Shown here: one piece after another, positions 40,498 through 51,800 of the stretch | How the letters are laid out: each line of letters opens with the position of its first letter | How positions within the stretch are numbered: the first letter of the stretch is position 1 | DNA from: Pleodorina starrii | Taxonomy: Eukaryota > Chlorophyta > Chlorophyceae > Chlamydomonadales > Volvocaceae | Assembly: GCA_030267565.1 (NCBI GenBank) | Contig: BRXU01000023.1 | Location: 1,897,001 to 1,961,000, forward strand | Reading direction: 5' to 3' | DNA: 64,000 bases | Notes under the pieces: generated by a model | What the model was told of the DNA's origin: nothing | What the model saw: the letters and a program-made list of their open reading frames with translations, nothing else | Databases searched by the model: none | Made by a program: the position numbers and the translations under genes

Positions 40498-42135
40498 TCA
40501 CCTGGCAGATGCGGACGGGTCAGCTGGCAGAGAATGCCTAAGAGAAGGCACCGCAAGGGGCACTACGCATAGACTGGGCGGAAGCCGGGATGGTGACGCC
40601 CAGGGGAAAGCACAGAGCGGGAACGAGCAGGGCACGTGTAGTCGGAGAACTGCCGGGAAGCCCGATGCATACCATAGGGCGCACGGGCAGCCGTCGCTGG
40701 CAACGCGCACGGTGTCGGCAGAGCGAAGTCTCTGTCCGCCTAACCGCTTTGCTCGCCCCCGTTCCCCGGCACAGGAAGGGGCCAGGCCCGTAGGGCACAC
40801 CCTGGCGCGCCCCGCCGGAGTGCCGGACGGCCTCCCGCCACCATCGGCACGGCGCCACCCGTTTCGAAGCACGAGTGCGGCCGGCCCATTCCAGCCCGCA
40901 CGCCGGTCGCGCCCGACGTCGCCGGAAGCCCGGAAGCTCCGCCGCCGCAGTTCAGGCGGCGGGTGGCGCGGCCACAGCTGCCGCTCCGCCGCCGAGAACT
41001 GGCGCTGCCCTCGCCCCGTGGGCGGCGCAGCTACCAGGCGGGCCGCCCCCGGTGGGTGAAGGGCAACCGGCGAAGTGCAGCCGGCGCCTGCCGCGCCTCT
41101 ACTCAGCCCCGCTGCCGCCGCAGGCGGTGGCGCCGCTGGATCCGCCGCAGTTGGCGGCGATACCGCTGGATCCGCCGCAGTTGGCGGCGGTGCCGCTGGC
41201 TCCACCGCAGTTGGCGGCGGTGCCGCTGGATCCGCCGCAGTTGGCGGCGGTGCCGCTGGGTCCGCCGCAGTTGGCGGCGGTGCCGCTGGATCCGCCGCAG
41301 TTGGCGGCGGCGCCGCTAGATCCGCCGCAGTTGGCGGCGGTGCAGCGGGCTCCTCCGCAGTTGGCGGCGGTGCCGCTGGATCCACCGCAGTTGGCGGCGG
41401 TGCCGCTGGATCCACCGCAGTTAGCGGTGGCGGCGCTGGATCCGCCGCAGTTGGCGGCGGTGCCGCTGGGTCCGCCGCAGTTGGCGGCGGCGGCGCTGGA
41501 TCCGCCGCAGTTGGCGGCGGTGCCGCTGGATCCGCCGCAGTTGGCGGCGGCGGCGCTGGATCCGCCGCAGTTGGCGGCGGTGCCGCTGGGTCCGCCGCAG
41601 TTGGCGGCGGCGCCGCTTGGTCCGCCGCAGTTGGCGGCGGCGGCGCTGGACCCGCCGCAGCTGGCGGCGGTGCCGCGGGCTCCGCCGCAGTTGGAGGAGG
41701 CGCCGCTGGGTCTGCCGCAGTTTGCGGCGGCGGCGCTGGATCCGCCGCAGTTGGCGGCGGTGCCGCTGGATCCGCCGCAGTTGGCGGCGGTGCCGCTGGC
41801 TCCACCGCAGTTGGCGGCGGCGGCGCTGGATCCGCCGCAGTTGGCGGCGGTGCCGCTGGCTCCACCGCAGTTGGCGGCGGTGCCGCTGGGTCCGCCGCAG
41901 TTGGCGGCGGTGCCGCTGGCTCCACCGCAGTTGGCGGCGGTGCCGCTGGCTCCACCGCAGTTGGCGGCGGTGCCGCTGGATCCACCGCAGTTGGCGGCGG
42001 CGCCGCTGGATCCGCCGCCGCCGCATCCTCTGGTGGGCCGGGACGGTGTGATTTGGATGGGCATACGTGGCGGAACCCGGGGATAGAAACGGAGAGTAGC
42101 AGAAGTTGCCATCCCCGCGCAAAGGACCGCACCAA
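40498..42135 (-). other. Open frame created by the 30-bp minisatellite (probably not a gene)
   Basis: 545 codons, mostly a decapeptide repeat of the type TAADPAAPPP. The same DNA is open on the plus strand in two further frames (40875-42086 and 41075-42202) because a 30-base unit without stops keeps frames open. Only the non-repeat ends could carry information, and neither resembles a known protein. A cell-wall-like or gag-like proline-rich product cannot be fully excluded. Confidence 0.2.
41131..42020. repeat. 30-bp minisatellite, about 30 copies
   Basis: Consensus around GTGCCGCTGGATCCGCCGCAGTTGGCGGCG, here described as a 30-base unit with a CCGCCGCAGTTGGCGGCGG inverted core. Units vary at the GGATCC/GGCTCC/GGGTCC position and in GTG/GCG starts. 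The period is a multiple of three, hence long artificial ORFs on both strands. It fills most of the right half of the space between repeats A and B. Confidence 0.9.
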
Positions 42136-42529
42136 CCCCGCCTCGTCGAGCCAAGCCAGCCACCGACCGCCGCCGCGCCGTCTGACAAACCGGTTTGAGT
42201 GAGGGTCACCAAGCCAGAGCTGCGGGGCGCGACGTGGGAGCGGTGGGTGAGGCCGGACGTGGAGACGGGTTCAGAATGGGGGACCCCAGTCCTCAGCACT
42301 TCTGCTGTATGGCCCTGACGCGCTTTGGGACAACGGCCTGGTGGCCCGGCGTGGAGCGGGGACGGCTAGAGAAGGAGAAACCCCTGACGAGGTTGTCTGG
42401 GTGTTCGACTATGAGACGGAAGTGGGCGAGTGAGTAAGGCGAGAGCACGCAGAAGGGAGCGGAGACTGTTACACGCCTGAATAGCCCAGAGCCCGGGAGC
42501 CGTACCAGCCGCGTGCCGCGGTGTGAGTT

Positions 42530-42636
42530 GGGCTGCGCGCTATAGAGCATGGGTACGGGTAGACCTGGCGCCTATGGGCACACAGGCCAAACTCAATTTA
42601 GCCTGAGTACGGCGGGCGCAATTGAACTACAGCAGT
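42530..42636. repeat. Split direct repeat B, internal copy
   Basis: 107 bases, from GGGCTGCGCGCTATAGAGC to ACTACAGCAGT, identical by eye to 44814-44920. It abuts repeat A at 42636 with one shared T. Confidence 0.85.
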
Positions 42637-42807
42637 GAATGAGACTGAAATGCTCGGCCCTTGCTGTACCCAAGGTACGACAACCAACTCCGCTTTGTAA
42701 TGCGGAGGCACAGACTCTCTCTTCCTTCCGCAACAATCTACTAGTAGTCCTGACGGAAGTCTCGATAAACGTAGTCGCCGGTGCGGACAGCCGCGGAAAA
42801 GTTTTCC
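42636..42807. repeat. Split direct repeat A, internal copy
   Basis: Second copy of the 172-base repeat at 38679-38850, directly joined to repeat B. The B-A junction is the expected product of an end-to-end circle. Confidence 0.85.
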
Positions 42808-43003
42808 CTCCCACCCGCCCCCTTTTCCCGCGGCAACCGCCGTATGGGTTGGATGGCCAGCCCAACCGATCGAGGAACACCCGTCAGAGCACCATAGGTG
42901 AGCAGACGTACGATACACCCTCCAGCACCGGCCAGTTGCCCGCTCGGCAGCCAACCACCGTCGCCCCTACCGACACAGCCTTGAAAAGCAGCCACCCACA
43001 CCC

Positions 43004-44254
43004 CTACCGCACCCGCCGTCGCTGCGGAGAGCGGCCCGTCAGGTGCCGATCAGGGTCTAGGTACCGCGCCAAGACAGCCGAGCTCTTGATCTGGCCCAGA
43101 GCCTGCAGCTCCTCCTTCTCTTTTCCCTGCTGAGCCGCCGCCTGCAAAGCCCCGCGGCGGAAGCTGTGGTTGGTCTCGCCCGCATAGACCTCCGCCTGCT
43201 GCAGATGCAGCCGAATGCGGGCCCCCAACGCCGAGCTGCTCAGCGGCTCGTTCTTGAACGACTTCCCGTCGCAGCTGAGGGGCCGGAACAAGTAGTCGTC
43301 CACGGTATAACCCGCGGCGTCGGGCTGCCTGGCCCGCCAGACATAGCGAGCCAGCGTCTGGGGAAAGCACAACGCCGGGCGAGTGAAGTTCGGTTGCAGA
43401 TAAACCGCAGGAGCCCGCTGGAGCCGAAAGGTCTTAGTGCCACGCTGACGCACACACAGAACGTACGACGTCTCAGCCGCCCACTCCCACGGCGGCGGCA
43501 AAGGGAGTCGCCCGTCTGGCACGTTGGGTTGCGCTGGATCACAGAAGTCGCCCAGCCCCAGCCGGCCGGTGTCGAAACCGCGGGACGCAGTCTGGTACAT
43601 GAACTGCGCACAGAGCAGGTCTCGGCAGTAGAGCAACTCCGTGCGGGCATCCGGCGCCGCCTCCACCTGGCCCAACAAGTACTCGCACAAGTGCTCGTAC
43701 TTTTCAGGTGCGAGCGGCACCGCGGAGACCTCCTCGTACCCAGCCAACATCTGCAGCCGCTTGTAGCCCGCGCGGTAGTCAGCGACCCAAGGGCTGTCGC
43801 AAGGATTGCCCTCACCCGTGATGGGGTTGTAAGGGCCCACACGACCAAGCCGCGTAAACCAGCCGCTGAGCGAAGACAGCACGCCCTGCACTGCATCCGG
43901 GCCGGGTTCCGGTTGCTTGCGGCCCGGGTGGTTTGGCTCCCACCTCTCCACCAAGTAGACCAGCAGGTATTCAGGTGTGACGTTGCCCAGCCACAACCCC
44001 TCGCCGACGCCGTCGAGCCACGCGGACAACTCGGACGCGGCCGCCTCCTGACGACGGCGGGTGGCGTCGGCGAGAGCGGCGTCCATCACCTCTTGCGCCT
44101 TTGCCAGCCCCCGTGAGTAATAACCCGGAAGCGGCGGCGGCTCCGAGCGGCGGGGTAGCTGAGACACGCGAGCCAGGCGAAGCCCAGCAAAGGTCGGCCG
44201 AGCCTGCGCCACCAGCACGCAAGTGAGAACGAGCCCGGGTAGACGCGCGAGCAT
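43004..44254 (-). CDS. Tyrosine recombinase (integrase) of the split-repeat element
   Basis: 416 aa from the first ATG (44254); the frame is open to 44293 without an earlier ATG. The C-terminal half has the phage-integrase catalytic layout: an arginine region (YQTASRGFDTGRLGLGDF), the HxxR box NHSFRRGAL (H363, R366) and the nucleophile in SAVLARYLDP (Y398). The N-terminal part (SELSAWLDGVGEGLWLGNVT ... VLSSLSGWFTRLGR) looks like a SAM-like core-binding domain. Such enzymes insert circular element DNA by site-specific recombination without target duplication. The ORF is intact and its strand points toward the internal B-A repeat. A TGTAA on this strand at 42473-42469 could end its transcript. 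Closest expected relatives are DIRS/PAT-group recombinases; a Crypton recombinase is the alternative. Confidence 0.85.
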   Translation of the reverse strand: MLARLPGLVLTCVLVAQARPTFAGLRLARVSQLPRRSEPPPLPGYYSRGLAKAQEVMDAALADATRRRQEAAASELSAWLDGVGEGLWLGNVTPEYLLVYLVERWEPNHPGRKQPEPGPDAVQGVLSSLSGWFTRLGRVGPYNPITGEGNPCDSPWVADYRAGYKRLQMLAGYEEVSAVPLAPEKYEHLCEYLLGQVEAAPDARTELLYCRDLLCAQFMYQTASRGFDTGRLGLGDFCDPAQPNVPDGRLPLPPPWEWAAETSYVLCVRQRGTKTFRLQRAPAVYLQPNFTRPALCFPQTLARYVWRARQPDAAGYTVDDYLFRPLSCDGKSFKNEPLSSSALGARIRLHLQQAEVYAGETNHSFRRGALQAAAQQGKEKEELQALGQIKSSAVLARYLDPDRHLTGRSPQRRRVR

Positions 44255-44813
44255 GCGAGTCTCACCGGTATCACAGTAGGCGAAGGGGAGCACGGCCCGG
44301 ACGCCGGGGCAGCGGCAGGAAGCCGAGAGTCCACGAGGTGTGCCGGCGGCAAATCACGCCCGGCAGCAGAGACCTCCGTGACCTATCCGCAAGCCCGAAC
44401 AGACCACCGGGAGTCAGCCTTCGGCGCGTCAAGAAGCCGATCGAACAGAAGCAAACCCACCTGTCCCAGGTCCAGAGCCAAGCCCAAGCCAGGTTGGGAG
44501 AGGTCAAGCACCAAGGGAGGTGCCGACGACCCGAGAGACAGTGACACATCGCGAGAGCCCGCGGGGCTGGAAGCCCCGCCAGCGTCGGAGATACCCTGCA
44601 ACCAGGAGAATTAAACCAAGCTGAAGAAGCCCGACAACCCGGCTGCGAGCGAGACGGTACCGCGAGCGTTTCAACAACCCTTGGACGTACCGCTCGCAAC
44701 GTCCGCACCGGAGCCGGTAGTGGCAATGTTGAGGTATCTAGCGAGCGAGATAACCCGCCGTATGAGAGGCTCACCTCCCCGTTCGCGCCAGACCCACCCA
44801 CCCCGCCCAGTAA

Positions 44814-44920
44814 GGGCTGCGCGCTATAGAGCATGGGTACGGGTAGACCTGGCGCCTATGGGCACACAGGCCAAACTCAATTTAGCCTGAGTACGGCGGG
44901 CGCAATTGAACTACAGCAGT
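44814..44920. repeat. Split direct repeat B, outer copy
   Basis: Right end of the element; identical by eye to 42530-42636. Sequence after 44920 shows no relation to the sequence after 42636. Confidence 0.85.
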
Positions 44921-45847
44921 CAGCACTCTCCTGCCGTACCGTACAAGTGACGTACATGTCGTGGTACGGCGGCCTGCGTCTTCCGGACGACAAACAAAAA
45001 ATTCAGTCTTGTCAAAGCCACGCGACTCCGTTACCCAGTGTGGGCGTTGGACGCGATCCGCGGTACACTAGTGTAGTCGATGTCAGCAGCATATGGTGCC
45101 GTACCAGTTGCCCAACCGAAACCAACCAACGAACAAACAACGAAACCCAAAAAATCAGGGAGCTTCCGCCTGAAACTTTCGACGGGTTTTAGACCCTTCA
45201 AGACACGCCCCCCTTCGACGAATCTTCACGGGGTTCGGATTCAGAGCCACGAACACCAACAACAATCTATGCCATTAACAGAAAAGTTTGCAGACCGACA
45301 TACACCCACGCCGGCCTGTCGCGGGCCAATGTGACCCCTGGTCCCTGACACCCCCCTCCGGATTCCCCAGATGCCCCCAGCAAGCCGGGACCATAGCGCC
45401 CCGTCCCGCAACTACAAATACACTGCCTCCTCCTCCTCCTCCTCCTCCCTCCTCCACACTCCACCTCTTCCCCTAAACCCCACCTAAACCCCACCAACCC
45501 AGCCCGGCTCAACCCCAACCTCCGCCCCCCTCGTCCAAACAGCACAGTGCAGCACAGCACACCGACAGCGCAGCCCAGGCACGTCGCCGCTCTGACACTC
45601 AACACTCAACACATGCAAAACGCGCGCAACAACCCGGCGCCGCGGCGACCGCAGCACCCCATCTCAAGGCCGCGGCGCCAGCGGCCTAGCGCCAGTCGAG
45701 TCCAGCGCAGGACCTCCCTTCCCTTCCCTTCCCTTACAGCAGTCGGAACAGAAACCCGGGCCTCCCCCTTATTGTTTGCATGAGCGACCGGTACCTCTAC
45801 CGCCCCCCTTCAGAGGCGCCGCGACCGGGACCCCTCCCGCCACACCC
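44921..45847. other. Spacer and 3' UTR of the MFS transporter gene
   Basis: No coding exon seen. It holds a CTC/CCT run (45425-45455). On the transcribed minus strand a TGTAA motif at 45738-45734 lies about 110 bases after the transporter stop codon and is a good poly(A)-signal candidate. Confidence 0.45.
45734..45738 (-). terminator. Candidate TGTAA poly(A) signal of the MFS gene
   Basis: The minus strand reads TGTAA 110 bases downstream of the stop at 45848, a normal distance for an algal gene. Confidence 0.45.
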
Positions 45848-48800
45848 TCACTCCGGCTTGGCCTTCACCGCGGGGTCCGCCCCCTCCGGCACCGGCCCCT
45901 TGCCCTTCTTCTTCCTGGCTGCCACCAGGTCATCCCGACCCAGGTCACCGAATCGCTCAAAGGCCGCCAGCAGCAACCCCGACAGCACGCACGCAGCGGC
46001 GCCGCCTGGTGGCAAGCGGGGGAGCGGGGCGTTGGGGGGGAGCGGGGCGGGGCGGGGCGGGAAGGAAAAGGAAGGAGCGGGTGTGTGTGGGTGGGTGGGT
46101 GGGGGGAGGCAGAGGTAATGAAAGCAGGCGGAAAGGAGGCGGAACGAGGGTGGAACGAGGGCAGGGGCAGGGAGGCGGAGGCAGGGGAAGGAGCGGCCAC
46201 AATGGGGCAGGGGCAAGGGGCGCTAAGCAAAGGGTAGCACTAGCGGTGGGGAGGGGAACGCGGCGGGGTGCGGAGCGGAGCGGATTGGGAGCGGGTGAGG
46301 GTGAGCTGAAGCTGAGCGAGATGCAGCGCAAAGGAGAACACACACGTTGGTGCCACACACACACACACACAACCGCCCTGGCCCGGCGGACCGAGGAGAT
46401 CCGGGAACAAAACGACCGGGAAACCCGGGCCCAGCAGGCAGCGCTGAGGGAGCAGCTGGGGCTCGAACGGCGGACAGCAGCCGCCGCGGAGCGCGCCGCC
46501 GCCGCGGAGCGTGCCGCCGCCGCGGAACGTGCCGCCGCCGCGGAGCGCGCCGCCGCCGCGGAGCGTGCCGCCGCCGCGGAGCGTGCCGCCGCCGCGGAGC
46601 GCGCCACCGCCGCGGAGCGCGCCGCCGCCGCGGACGCGACCGCTACGGCCGGCACACCCGAAGGCCCTGCCAACACGGCGGCCCTAGCACACGAGGCCAC
46701 AGTCCAGGCAGCCACCACGGCAGGCCCAGCCGACGCGCGGCAACACCAGCAGGAGGAGCAGGCTGCGGCGCCCGCCAATGCGGACTCGGCCGAGGAGCAT
46801 GCTGCCATCGCAGCGGAACCAGCCGTCGGTCAGCCACAGCAGCCGCCTCAGCAGCGGCAGCCGCAGCAGCAGCAGTTGACGCCGGCGGCACACCGGAGAA
46901 CGCCACGGCAAACCCAGCGTACACCTGGGGCAGGAGGCAGCTGCCCTACGGGGCTCGCAGCCACTGAGACGCCGACGGCGATGACCCCTGCTGACCCCAG
47001 CGCCAGTGCGCAGAAAGAGCGGGGGCGGCAGCGCTCGCCGTGCGAGACGAGCCCAGAGGAGGCCTCAGCCAGGAAACGACCCAGCCAGGGCCGCTGCATC
47101 GCGGACCTGACGGACGCGGAGATCCTGGCCAGAGCTGATGCCCGCCAGGCAAAAGGTGGCGGCGGATGGACGCGCAAAGCGGGCGAATCGGACGCAGCAG
47201 TCGTGCTCCGGCTGCGGGGTCGGAGTGCCAAGGTGAGAGGCACAGTCGGAGACGCCATGCGCGAAAAATCCGCCAGCACGCGCCGGAAGCCGGCAGGGGA
47301 CAGAACCCCCGCCTCGGCCGCCCGCCAGGCGCACACATGCAGCCTTAGCCCCTCCAAGCGCAGCAGTGCCAGCACCCCCGCGGCCAGCCTGCGTGCATTC
47401 AGCCTGGAGCTACGGCTATCCCAGGCCAGCCAAGACGGCGCCCAGACTAACGCAGACCAACCCCCCAGGCCCCGGCGGCGGCAACGCCGCTGGCTCCACA
47501 GCAATGAGAGCAGCAAGGGGTCAGGGAGGTCGGGCCCAAATAACCCGGCCACTGCGAGTGGCGTCCCATAACATGGGAGGCTTGCGTGTGTGGGAGGCGC
47601 GCGCCGCAGCGCGCTTCGAAGCGGCGATGCAGCTTTGGGCCCAGCTCCAGCTCGACGTGGTGTGTCTGCAGGAGACTCACCACACCGGGGACCCAGACCG
47701 GAGCGCACTGGAGGCGGCCCTAACGGCCGCCGCCGACCGGCTCCACCAGCCGGGCTGGACCATAGCAGCGCACTCGTACTCAAACAGCCAACACACCGCG
47801 GGCGTGGCGATCCTCGTCCGTGCAAACCTCCTTCCCCCCCGCGCCATCGAGGCCCTCCCCGCGCCCGCCGGCGTGCCCGCGGGGTGGCTCACGGAGTGCA
47901 GATTTCAGTGGGGCGGACATCATGTGCGGGTCTGCAGCGTTTACTTCCCACAGGCCGGAAGGGATGGCGCCGCGGGCCTGCGGCAACAGCTGTGTCAGGC
48001 AGGCCTGGCCCCCGCCGCCGCAGATGCGGCGGCAGATGGCTCGGTACTGCTGTGGTGCGGCGATTTCAACTTTGTGGAGAATCCGGCCCTGGACTGCCCC
48101 AGCCCGGACCTGCGCGCAGCAGACGCGGCCCCATCCATGCAGCTGCAGGAGGCGGCGGCGGCCGCAGGGATGGTGGACAGCTTTCGCACGCTGCACCCCC
48201 AGCGCCGTGAGTTCACGTACCTATACCGGGGACCGCGGCCTGGGGGCTCCCGCCTGGACCGCATCTACCTGCCTGAGGCGGCCTGCCCATACCTCGCGAA
48301 AGCGTACATCAACGTCACCTCGCCGTCTGACCATCGGCTCGCCATCGCCCACATCGCAGCCCGCCAACCGCCCCCCAACACCAATCTCCCGCGCCGCCTC
48401 CGCCTCCACTGCCTAGCGCATGCGGACCTGAAACGCAGCCTGGGCGACTGGCTAGACGAGGAAGTGGGAGCGGCCCCCACCGGCGGTGAGCACCCGCAGC
48501 AGGCCGTGCTGGACTGGTGGCCGGCGTTCAAACGCCGGCTCACAGCCCAGGTGGCCCGGCTCAACCGAGAAGCACAAACGCGCCGCGTCCGGCCAGCCGC
48601 CAGCGTGCAACAGCTAGCGGCGGCAGCACAGGAAGCCGCCAGCGCCCTGGACGCCGACCCCTCCAACGAGGAACGGCTGGCGGCGGCAGTGGAGGCGCAG
48701 GTGGCAGTACAGAAGGGCATGCGGGCCGCGGCCAACGAGGCGGCCCGGGACGCCCGGCGGAACCGGATCAGTGAAGGCGAGCGCCCCTCCCGGGCCCTCA

Positions 48801-51800
48801 CCGCCCTCATCCGGGAACAGAGCGATGGCGGCAACGGGGGCGGCCCCGGCCCCTCCATGCTGCGCGACCCCCGCACGGGCCAGCTGGTCAGCGATGCCAG
48901 GCGACTGCCGCAGATCATCGCCAACTTCTGGCAGGACGTCAGCGCCCTGCCATCGGAGGCCGAGCTGCCGGCATCGGTGAAGCAGCAGGCGCAGGCCCAG
49001 GTCCTGGAGGCCCTCCGAGATCACCCGCTGCGACTGCCGGCAGACCCGGAAGACCCAGTCGGCCGGGCCCAAGTGGGCAGCACCGAGGTGGCCGCGGCTC
49101 TCAAGGCCACGCCGCGCGGAAAAGCGCCGGGGTGGGATGGCCTGCCCGCAGAGCTCTACCGGGCCTTCCAGCGGCAGTTCGCCCCCCTCCTGGCAGACCT
49201 ATACACCGCCATCGGCACCACAGGCAACATGCCCGCGCGGTTCACCGAGGGCATCATCAAGGTGCTCTACAAAAAGGGCGACCCCACACAGCCAGGCAAC
49301 TACCGCCCCATCACCCTGCTCAACACGGACTACCGCATCCTCGCCAAAGTCATGGCAAATAGGCTTGGCCCCGCCCTGAATGCCGCGATCTCTGCGGAGC
49401 AAACGGCCTTCCTCCCGGGGCGACACATTGGCGCCAGCATCTTCACCCTCCGCTACCTTCCCCACCTCCTCCGACGCCAGGGACGCAACGCGCTGGTCGC
49501 CTTCCTCGACTTTGCCAAAGCCTACGATACGGTCCACCGGGACTTTCTAGTGGCAGCGATGGCGGAGCTGGGCGCGTCCGAACAGCTCCGAAAGTGGGTA
49601 CAGACGCTGCTGGCGGACACGCAGGCCCGGGCGCTGGTGGGGGGGAGGCAGTCAGAGCCGGTCAGCATGGCGGCGGGCGTCCGACAAGGCTGCCCGCTCG
49701 CCCCGCTGCTCTACCTCTTCGTCGCGCAAGCGCTGCTGTCATGGCTACAACGCAAGGGACTGGGCATTCGCCTGGACCCAGCAGATGCCGAGCTAACCAC
49801 GGCGGTGCAGTTTGCGGACGACGGAGAGGTGTTCCTGGAGGGCGACCACACCGTCCAAGCCTTCCTCGACGCCACGGAGACGTTTGCGCAGGCCACCGGA
49901 CAGCGGCTAAACCGTGACAAAGTGGAGCTCCTGAGAGTTGGCCACCTGCCGGCACAGCCGCAGCAGCCACCCCAGCAGCCCCCACCTCAGCAGCCGCCAG
50001 GCCCGCCGGAAGCCGGCGCCCAGCTCCCACCGCCCGCGCCGCCGCCACCAGCACCAGGCCCGCCGCAAGCGCCAGCACCAGCCCATGCGCCCGCAGTGCC
50101 AAACATCCAGGGCCTGCGCCTGGTGCCTGCCGCGACTGCGCTAGGAGCTGGCTTCTCAAATAACCCAACAGGCCAGCAATCCAACTGGCACCGCGCCGGG
50201 GAGGAGATCCGCAAGCGGATGCACCGCGTCACCCGACTTCGGCTGTCGGTGTTCGGCAGCTGCAACCTCATATCGGCATACGCCTTACAGATCAGGACGT
50301 ACCACTGGGAGCACGGCGGCCGAGGAGGGGGGGAAGAGGCCCGCCAGGTGGAGAGATGGGCAGCACAGGCAGGCGACCGCAGGGTCAGCCCCATGCAGCC
50401 ATGTCAGCGCCTCACCGGCCTCCCAGGGCAGCTCATGTGGGGCGCGGCGCGAGACGGCGGATGCGGGCTGCTGCCGCTCACCCTGCACACCCGCGCACGG
50501 GAGGCGGTGAAGGCGGCCAAGCTCGCCCGGACCGCCAGCCAGCCAGCAGACAACGCCCACTCGTCGGTACGAACGTTCGCCCAGCTGCTCCGTGGCTACC
50601 ACCCGCTGCTGAGCCCCGGATCCGTGCTCACCACGGGTGTGGCGCAGGGAGGGATGCCCCACCCAGGAACGGACCCCCTGCCCGCAGACGTCACGACACT
50701 CCTCGTCGCCCTCAGCTACCTCCCCCCCGTGCAAGATGTTGACACGACGCCGCTGCCGGCCGCCGGGGACTGGTGCCTTAATATCCCGCTTTGGGGCAAC
50801 CCCCTTTTGCCGAACGGTGCGCAACCGACCAGCGGGGCAGCGGAAGCGGGGGATGCAGCGGACGCGCAGGCGGCAGATCCAGACTTCGCGCCCGAGGAGG
50901 AGGACTGGGACATGGCTCCCAACCCGCTTCCTAGGCCAGGACTAGAGAGCCGCCACAGGCGTCTGGCGGCATGCAGGGCGTTGCGCACGGTGGGTGACCT
51001 AATGAGGGTGACGCAGGCCGCCGCATCCGCCCCGCGAGCAGCTGGCGAGTGGGAGGCTTGGGTAACAGCCAACCTTGACCCCAGCGACCTGACAGGCTTC
51101 AGGCGGACGACGACCATCAACGCCATCAACCGCCTCACGGCGGATATTAGCCCGGAATGGCGTGCAGCAGCAGCGACGGTGCTGGCGCACCCGGAACGCG
51201 CGGCAGGGCTGGATACGGAGGAGACGATACGAGCTCGGTTCGTGGGGCGGGTGGGCTGGCGGTTTGGGGGGTCACTCAGCATCAAGCTGCGCGACCTCTC
51301 CGTCCGCCAAGCCACCCAAATGCAGATGCAGCCGGTAACGGAGCGCCGGGCCCGCCTGCACGCAGCCTACGAGCGGGAAGCCCGGGAGCAGCCCGCAGCG
51401 GCGGCAGCAGCAGCAGGAGCCCACCCACCGGGACATCAGCCAGCCGCCGCCGAAGTGGCGCCAGCAGCAAGTGTACTGGCAATGCTCCGGCGAATGTGGC
51501 CCATCAAATGGGAGCGCGAACACTTTGAGACGCTCTGGCGGCTGGCACAGGACGGCGTGCCGCTTCCCGGCAACAGCCACATCAGGGGAGCAGCACCAGA
51601 ACAATGCAAGTGCGGCGCGTACGGGGGAGCCGGCCCACACGCATGCTCGCCGCGTGCACACCACTTCTGGGAGTGCCCGGTGGCGCAAGCGGTGGTGCAG
51701 CAGATCGCCGCCCACGTGCCCGGGCCCATCACCCGGGCAAACGTGTGGCTGGCGGAGCCACCGCCAGGCGTGCAGCAGTGCGTGTGGGACGTGATCTGCC

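Larger units (their letters stand above)
38679..44920. mobile_element. Tyrosine-recombinase element with split direct repeats (PAT/Kangaroo/TOC-like)
   Basis: A 172-bp repeat A occurs at 38679-38850 and 42636-42807; a 107-bp repeat B occurs at 42530-42636 and 44814-44920. The order is A ... B-A ... B: both outer repeats are single and the internal ones abut. This is the split-direct-repeat layout known from PAT, Kangaroo (Volvox) and TOC elements, where circularisation joins the outer B to the outer A and recreates the internal B-A junction. A tyrosine recombinase ORF lies between the internal A and outer B on the minus strand. I find no reverse transcriptase or RNase H in the 3.7 kb between the left A and internal B; that part is mostly minisatellite. 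It is therefore either a non-autonomous derivative or a DNA-only recombinase element. Total length is 6.24 kb. Confidence 0.75.

Noticed and set aside
40875..42202. Long plus-strand ORFs of 403 and 375 codons over the 30-bp minisatellite
   Set aside because: A stop-free 30-base repeat keeps several frames open on both strands; the translations are pure decapeptide repeats with no supporting motif.
46009..46372. Upstream extension of L1 ORF1 (GGAGRWGGAGRGG-type translation)
   Set aside because: This is GC-rich simple sequence of the MFS intron between the exon-13 acceptor and the AC repeat; the open frame is continuous by chance.
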